Assembly (NCBI GenBank): GCA_018648225.1
Contig: JABGRQ010000211.1
Span: 1-52,835 of the forward strand
From: Chloroflexota bacterium
GTDB taxonomy: Bacteria; Chloroflexota; Anaerolineae; Anaerolineales; UBA11858
DNA: 52,835 nucleotides
Direction: 5' to 3'
The stretch's first letter is position 1; the number at the start of each line of letters is the position of its first letter. This document shows, one piece after another, positions 50,162-52,835 of this stretch. The notes under the pieces were generated by a model that was not told the origin of the DNA, made no database searches, and was given only the letters and a program-made list of their open reading frames with translations. The translations under genes and the position numbers were made by a program.

Positions 50162-51946
50162 TTATTTTTCAACCCAGTATTGCCCAATGGCGAGGATATC
50201 CATACCGCTCTTCGAAAACGTGTTCCAGGCATTGGCCGGGGTAGTGACAATCGGTTCACCGCGCAGGTTGAAGCTGGTATTCATTAACACCGGCACCCCG
50301 GTAGCGTCACCGAATTTTTTGACCACATCGTAGTAGCGCGGATTCCACTCGTGACGCACGGTTTGCAAGCGTCCTGTGCCAAGATGGTTAACCGCCGGGA
50401 TTTTATCACCCATATCGCCCTTCCAGGGCAACACCAGTAACATATAGCGCGCCGAATGGTTATCCTCAAAGTTGGCTGGGCCATCAAAGAATTCGGAGGC
50501 GCTCTCTTCCAGAATGACGGGAGCGAAGGGGCGGTATGGCTCGCGGAATTTAATCTTCCGGTTGACGATATCCTTCATCTCGGCCCGGCGAGGATCGGAT
50601 AAAATTGAGCGATTCCCTAACGCGCGCGGCCCCCACTCGAATTTGCCCTGATAAAACCCGATGACTTTCCCGGCGATCAGGGCGTCTACTACGCGATCCA
50701 GATACGCGTCATCATCAGCAACATATTCATAGTGAACACCAGCCTGCTTGAGGGTTGATTCAATTTCATCATTGCTATATTCATCACCCCAATAGGCATG
50801 TTCCATCACAAAGCGGCGCGGTTCGTGCAAAACTTGATGATGAACATAAAGCGCCGCACCCAGCGCACCGCCAGCATCACCTGCCGCAGGTTGAATGAAT
50901 ATCTCTTTAAAGGGAGTTTCGCGCAAAATACGGCCATTGGCAACCGAGTTCAACGCCACGCCCCCGGCCATACACAGACGTGTCAGACCAGTTTTCTTGT
51001 GAAGCGCATTCGCCATCGAAAGAATTGCTTCTTCTGTCACGCGTTGAATACTGGCAGCTACATCGGCATAATATTGATTCGCCTGAACATCCGGACTGGC
51101 AGAGTCTGCTTCATCGGGGTCGGTCAGCGTGGTAATAAAATAGGAATCGGGATCTCGAGGTTGGCCGAAAAGGTTTACAAATTTCTGATTGAAAGTCTTC
51201 TCTGGCGAGTAATGGTAACTGAAATAATCCATATTCAGCCAAAAACTGCCGTCGCTCTGAATTTTTAGTATATTGTCATAGATTTTATCGACATAATGCG
51301 GTTCACCATAAGGCGCCATCCCCATAACTTTATATTCGCCGCTATTAACCCGAAATCCCAAAAAGGCAGTAAAAGCTGAATATAGCAGACCCAGGGAGTG
51401 AGGGAAGCGTTGTTCATGAGATAAAACAATTTCATTTGCATTCCCGTCTTCCCAACTGGCTTTGCCCTGTCCCATCGTGGCGGTCGCCCATTCGCCAACA
51501 CCATCGATGGTCATAATGGCGGCTTCATCATAGGGAGAACTATAAAACGCGCTGGCAGCATGAGCCATGTGATGATCGGTGAACAAAATCTTATCCGCCG
51601 CGACGCCTAGTTCACGCATGAGCAAAGATTTAATCCACAATTTCTCATCAAACCAGGCAATCATAGCCTCGCTGAAAGTGCGCCATGAACGCGGGAATGT
51701 GCCTAAAGCCGTGCGCAGGATGCGGTCAAACTTCACCAGTGGTTTCTCGTAGAAAACCACGTAATCCAAATCTGCGCTAGTAATTCCGGCTTTATTCAGA
51801 CAAAATTGAATGGCCTGATTGGGAAAACCCTGATCGTTTTTCTTACGGCTGAAACGCTCTTCCTGTGCTGCCGCAATGAGTACACCATCATCCAGCAAAG
51901 CGGCTGCCGAATCGTGATAAAAGCAAGATATTCCAAGAATATACAT
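50162..51946 (-). CDS. NodU/CmcH-family O-carbamoyltransferase (SxtI-like)
   Basis: 594 residues. The N-terminal Kae1/Hsp70-like domain starts ILGISCFYHDSAAALL, followed by AQEERFSRKK and the metal-binding TDHHMAHAASAFYSSP. The C-terminal carbamoyltransferase domain includes FQGKFEWGPRALGNRSIL-type sequence (YQGKFEWGPRALGNRS) and NTSFNLRGEPIV. It makes carbamoyl-adenylate from carbamoyl phosphate and ATP and passes it to a hydroxyl of a sugar, antibiotic or toxin. It stands 16 nt after the SxtJ-like membrane gene. The order DUF5989, SxtJ-like, carbamoyltransferase mirrors a small cassette known from natural-product and envelope loci. No biosynthetic genes are in view, so the acceptor is unknown. 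Confidence 0.93.
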   Translation of the reverse strand: MYILGISCFYHDSAAALLDDGVLIAAAQEERFSRKKNDQGFPNQAIQFCLNKAGITSADLDYVVFYEKPLVKFDRILRTALGTFPRSWRTFSEAMIAWFDEKLWIKSLLMRELGVAADKILFTDHHMAHAASAFYSSPYDEAAIMTIDGVGEWATATMGQGKASWEDGNANEIVLSHEQRFPHSLGLLYSAFTAFLGFRVNSGEYKVMGMAPYGEPHYVDKIYDNILKIQSDGSFWLNMDYFSYHYSPEKTFNQKFVNLFGQPRDPDSYFITTLTDPDEADSASPDVQANQYYADVAASIQRVTEEAILSMANALHKKTGLTRLCMAGGVALNSVANGRILRETPFKEIFIQPAAGDAGGALGAALYVHHQVLHEPRRFVMEHAYWGDEYSNDEIESTLKQAGVHYEYVADDDAYLDRVVDALIAGKVIGFYQGKFEWGPRALGNRSILSDPRRAEMKDIVNRKIKFREPYRPFAPVILEESASEFFDGPANFEDNHSARYMLLVLPWKGDMGDKIPAVNHLGTGRLQTVRHEWNPRYYDVVKKFGDATGVPVLMNTSFNLRGEPIVTTPANAWNTFSKSGMDILAIGQYWVEK

Positions 51947-51962
51947 TTATGTTCCCGTCCAG

Positions 51963-52487
51963 TTAAAATTGTTTTCTGGCTTCGTCAAGATTTGTGTTCG
52001 CAGGAATTATTTCCGCCCATAGCGAATCGTTACCCGGATGCTTTACCCGCAATGGATCACTCAACAAGCGCAACAAGATACCAAATGGAGCCACAACAAT
52101 GAAATAGAAAAAGGCTAACAACATGCGGCTCTGGTAATTGCCCATATCTGCAGCAAACGCCTTCCAGCGTTCCCATAGAAGGCGCAATCCCGAAGCGCTT
52201 TGATTCAACGATGCTCGTTTTTCATCCGGGTACGCTCTCTTGCGCGCAAATGTCAATATAGCTCCAACAAATATACCGGCCAAAAACCAGGCCAACACAG
52301 CAAGCCATTTGCCGAGCATCCCCCGAGAAAGAATGGCCCCAACCCACAATACGATGATGACCAACACATCCAGCAAAAACGGTCGTAGTGCCTTGTTTTT
52401 GCCAGCCATTGCAACCCCGCTAGAATAACCAACCAGGGTTAAAAGAATCAGCGCGAGTCCGCTAAAAAAATCCATCAGAAACCTCAA
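51963..52487 (-). CDS. SxtJ-like integral membrane protein
   Basis: 174 residues with three N-terminal helices (about 5-27, 38-54, 60-80), a basic loop and a C-terminal amphipathic/hydrophobic segment reading MLLAFFYFIVVAPFGILLRL. That last pattern is shared by SxtJ-type proteins found beside carbamoyltransferases. No catalytic motif is visible; a structural or recruiting role for the carbamoyltransferase at the membrane is likely. It is tightly placed between the DUF5989 gene (6 nt) and the carbamoyltransferase (16 nt). Confidence 0.75.
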   Translation of the reverse strand: MRFLMDFFSGLALILLTLVGYSSGVAMAGKNKALRPFLLDVLVIIVLWVGAILSRGMLGKWLAVLAWFLAGIFVGAILTFARKRAYPDEKRASLNQSASGLRLLWERWKAFAADMGNYQSRMLLAFFYFIVVAPFGILLRLLSDPLRVKHPGNDSLWAEIIPANTNLDEARKQF

Positions 52488-52493
52488 TATTGA

Positions 52494-52688
52494 TTAGAAT
52501 AGAGTATAAATAAACGGCGCTACGGCAGAACCTTGAGCAAAGACCAGCAACATCACAAACAGAACCAACACCAAAATCATGGGAAGCATCCAATATACTT
52601 TGCGTTGCCAAAAGAATTGCAGCAACTCGCCAAGGATGCCCAATCTGTTCAAGATTTCCTTACCGCGACCGGGTTTTTGTTCACTCAT
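52494..52688 (-). CDS. DUF5989-family small membrane protein (SxtK-like)
   Basis: 64 residues. A basic N-terminus (EQKPGRGKEILNRLG), the pattern ELLQFFWQRKVYWMLPMILVL split here at its helix start, one membrane helix, and the typical ending FAQGSAVAPFIYTLF. These small proteins accompany carbamoyltransferases and SxtJ-like proteins. The start at 52688 follows AGGAGG with five bases spacing, better than the upstream in-frame ATG at 52706. It is the first gene of the operon under the promoter at 52722-52750. Confidence 0.85.
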   Translation of the reverse strand: MSEQKPGRGKEILNRLGILGELLQFFWQRKVYWMLPMILVLVLFVMLLVFAQGSAVAPFIYTLF

Positions 52689-52721
52689 TTTTGCCTCCTG
52701 GGCCAAAAGAACTAGCAGACG

Positions 52722-52756
52722 ATTTTATCTGACGGAGATAGGCTTGTCAATTGACA
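52722..52756 (-). promoter_or_regulatory. sigma-70-type promoter of the carbamoyltransferase operon with overlapping palindrome
   Basis: On the minus strand TTGACA (52750-52745) and TAAAAT (52727-52722) are separated by exactly 17 bp, 34 nt before the DUF5989 start codon. The -35 box is half of a perfect 12-bp palindrome TGTCAATTGACA (52745-52756), a good size for a dimeric repressor site, though it may be chance. Confidence 0.75.
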
Positions 52757-52835
52757 TTCTTTACTCATTCGCAGTTTACGCTTCTAGCAGTTTGTCGGAG
52801 AGCAAACAAAGATAGCAAAAACGGTGATAGACTTC

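Overview
The window reads as a chromosome segment of a Chloroflexota bacterium, probably class Anaerolineae. This is inferred from the mix of protein families and not from a marker gene. The clues are long Thr-Pro linkers on cell-wall proteins, a 1303-residue TPR protein full of PDWL motifs, the TIGR03960/TIGR03936 radical-SAM pair, a Rieske/cytochrome b complex with a triheme cytochrome c, and cobalamin salvage genes. There are no phage, transposase, CRISPR or rRNA genes.

Layout. 1-4.0 kb (minus): a MaoC-like hydratase and a class A penicillin-binding protein. 4.3-11.2 kb (plus): a six-hairpin glycosidase-like protein, then two repeats of one module, a CPA1-type cation/proton antiporter followed by a small PII-like protein of the cyclic-di-AMP receptor family (PstA/DarA, PF06153). 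Both antiporters also end in a divergent copy of that same domain. This is the most striking system here. 11.2-17.1 kb (minus): a DUF4405 b-type membrane protein with a small partner, a cytochrome b/Rieske/triheme cytochrome c operon, and a DUF2202 ferritin-like protein. The DUF4405 and DUF2202 promoters carry the same 11-bp-phased operator array. 17.2-24 kb: AMMECR1, a murein amidase, two L,D-transpeptidases, a frameshifted LURP-one-like gene, a conserved unknown, a YbbN-like thioredoxin and a lipoprotein. 24.1-31.3 kb: the PDWL-repeat TPR/HhH protein, ndk, and the radical-SAM pair. 31.6-41.4 kb: an alpha-2-macroglobulin lipoprotein convergent with PBP1C, then a PrsW-like protease. 41.4-48.9 kb: tRNA-Arg(CCG), a cobalamin riboswitch with terminator, and a cobalamin uptake/salvage cluster (btuF-like, cobO, cobT, cobS, cobC-like, cobQ, cobU) with a bcp peroxiredoxin inside it. 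48.9-52.7 kb (minus): a DUF5989/SxtJ-like/carbamoyltransferase/SGNH-hydrolase operon behind a good sigma-70-type promoter.

Intergenic spaces, especially between 28 and 48 kb, hold many quasi-palindromes whose arms are built from 7-9-nt near-tandem units (GTTGAAA, GACGGAA, CACAAAGA, TGCAGAA types). They have different sequences but one architecture, and arms of the same palindrome can differ by exactly one unit. Many starts are ambiguous because these repeats read through as open frame; I trimmed starts using ribosome-binding sites and family N-termini. All functional statements come from reading motifs by eye; no database search was run.
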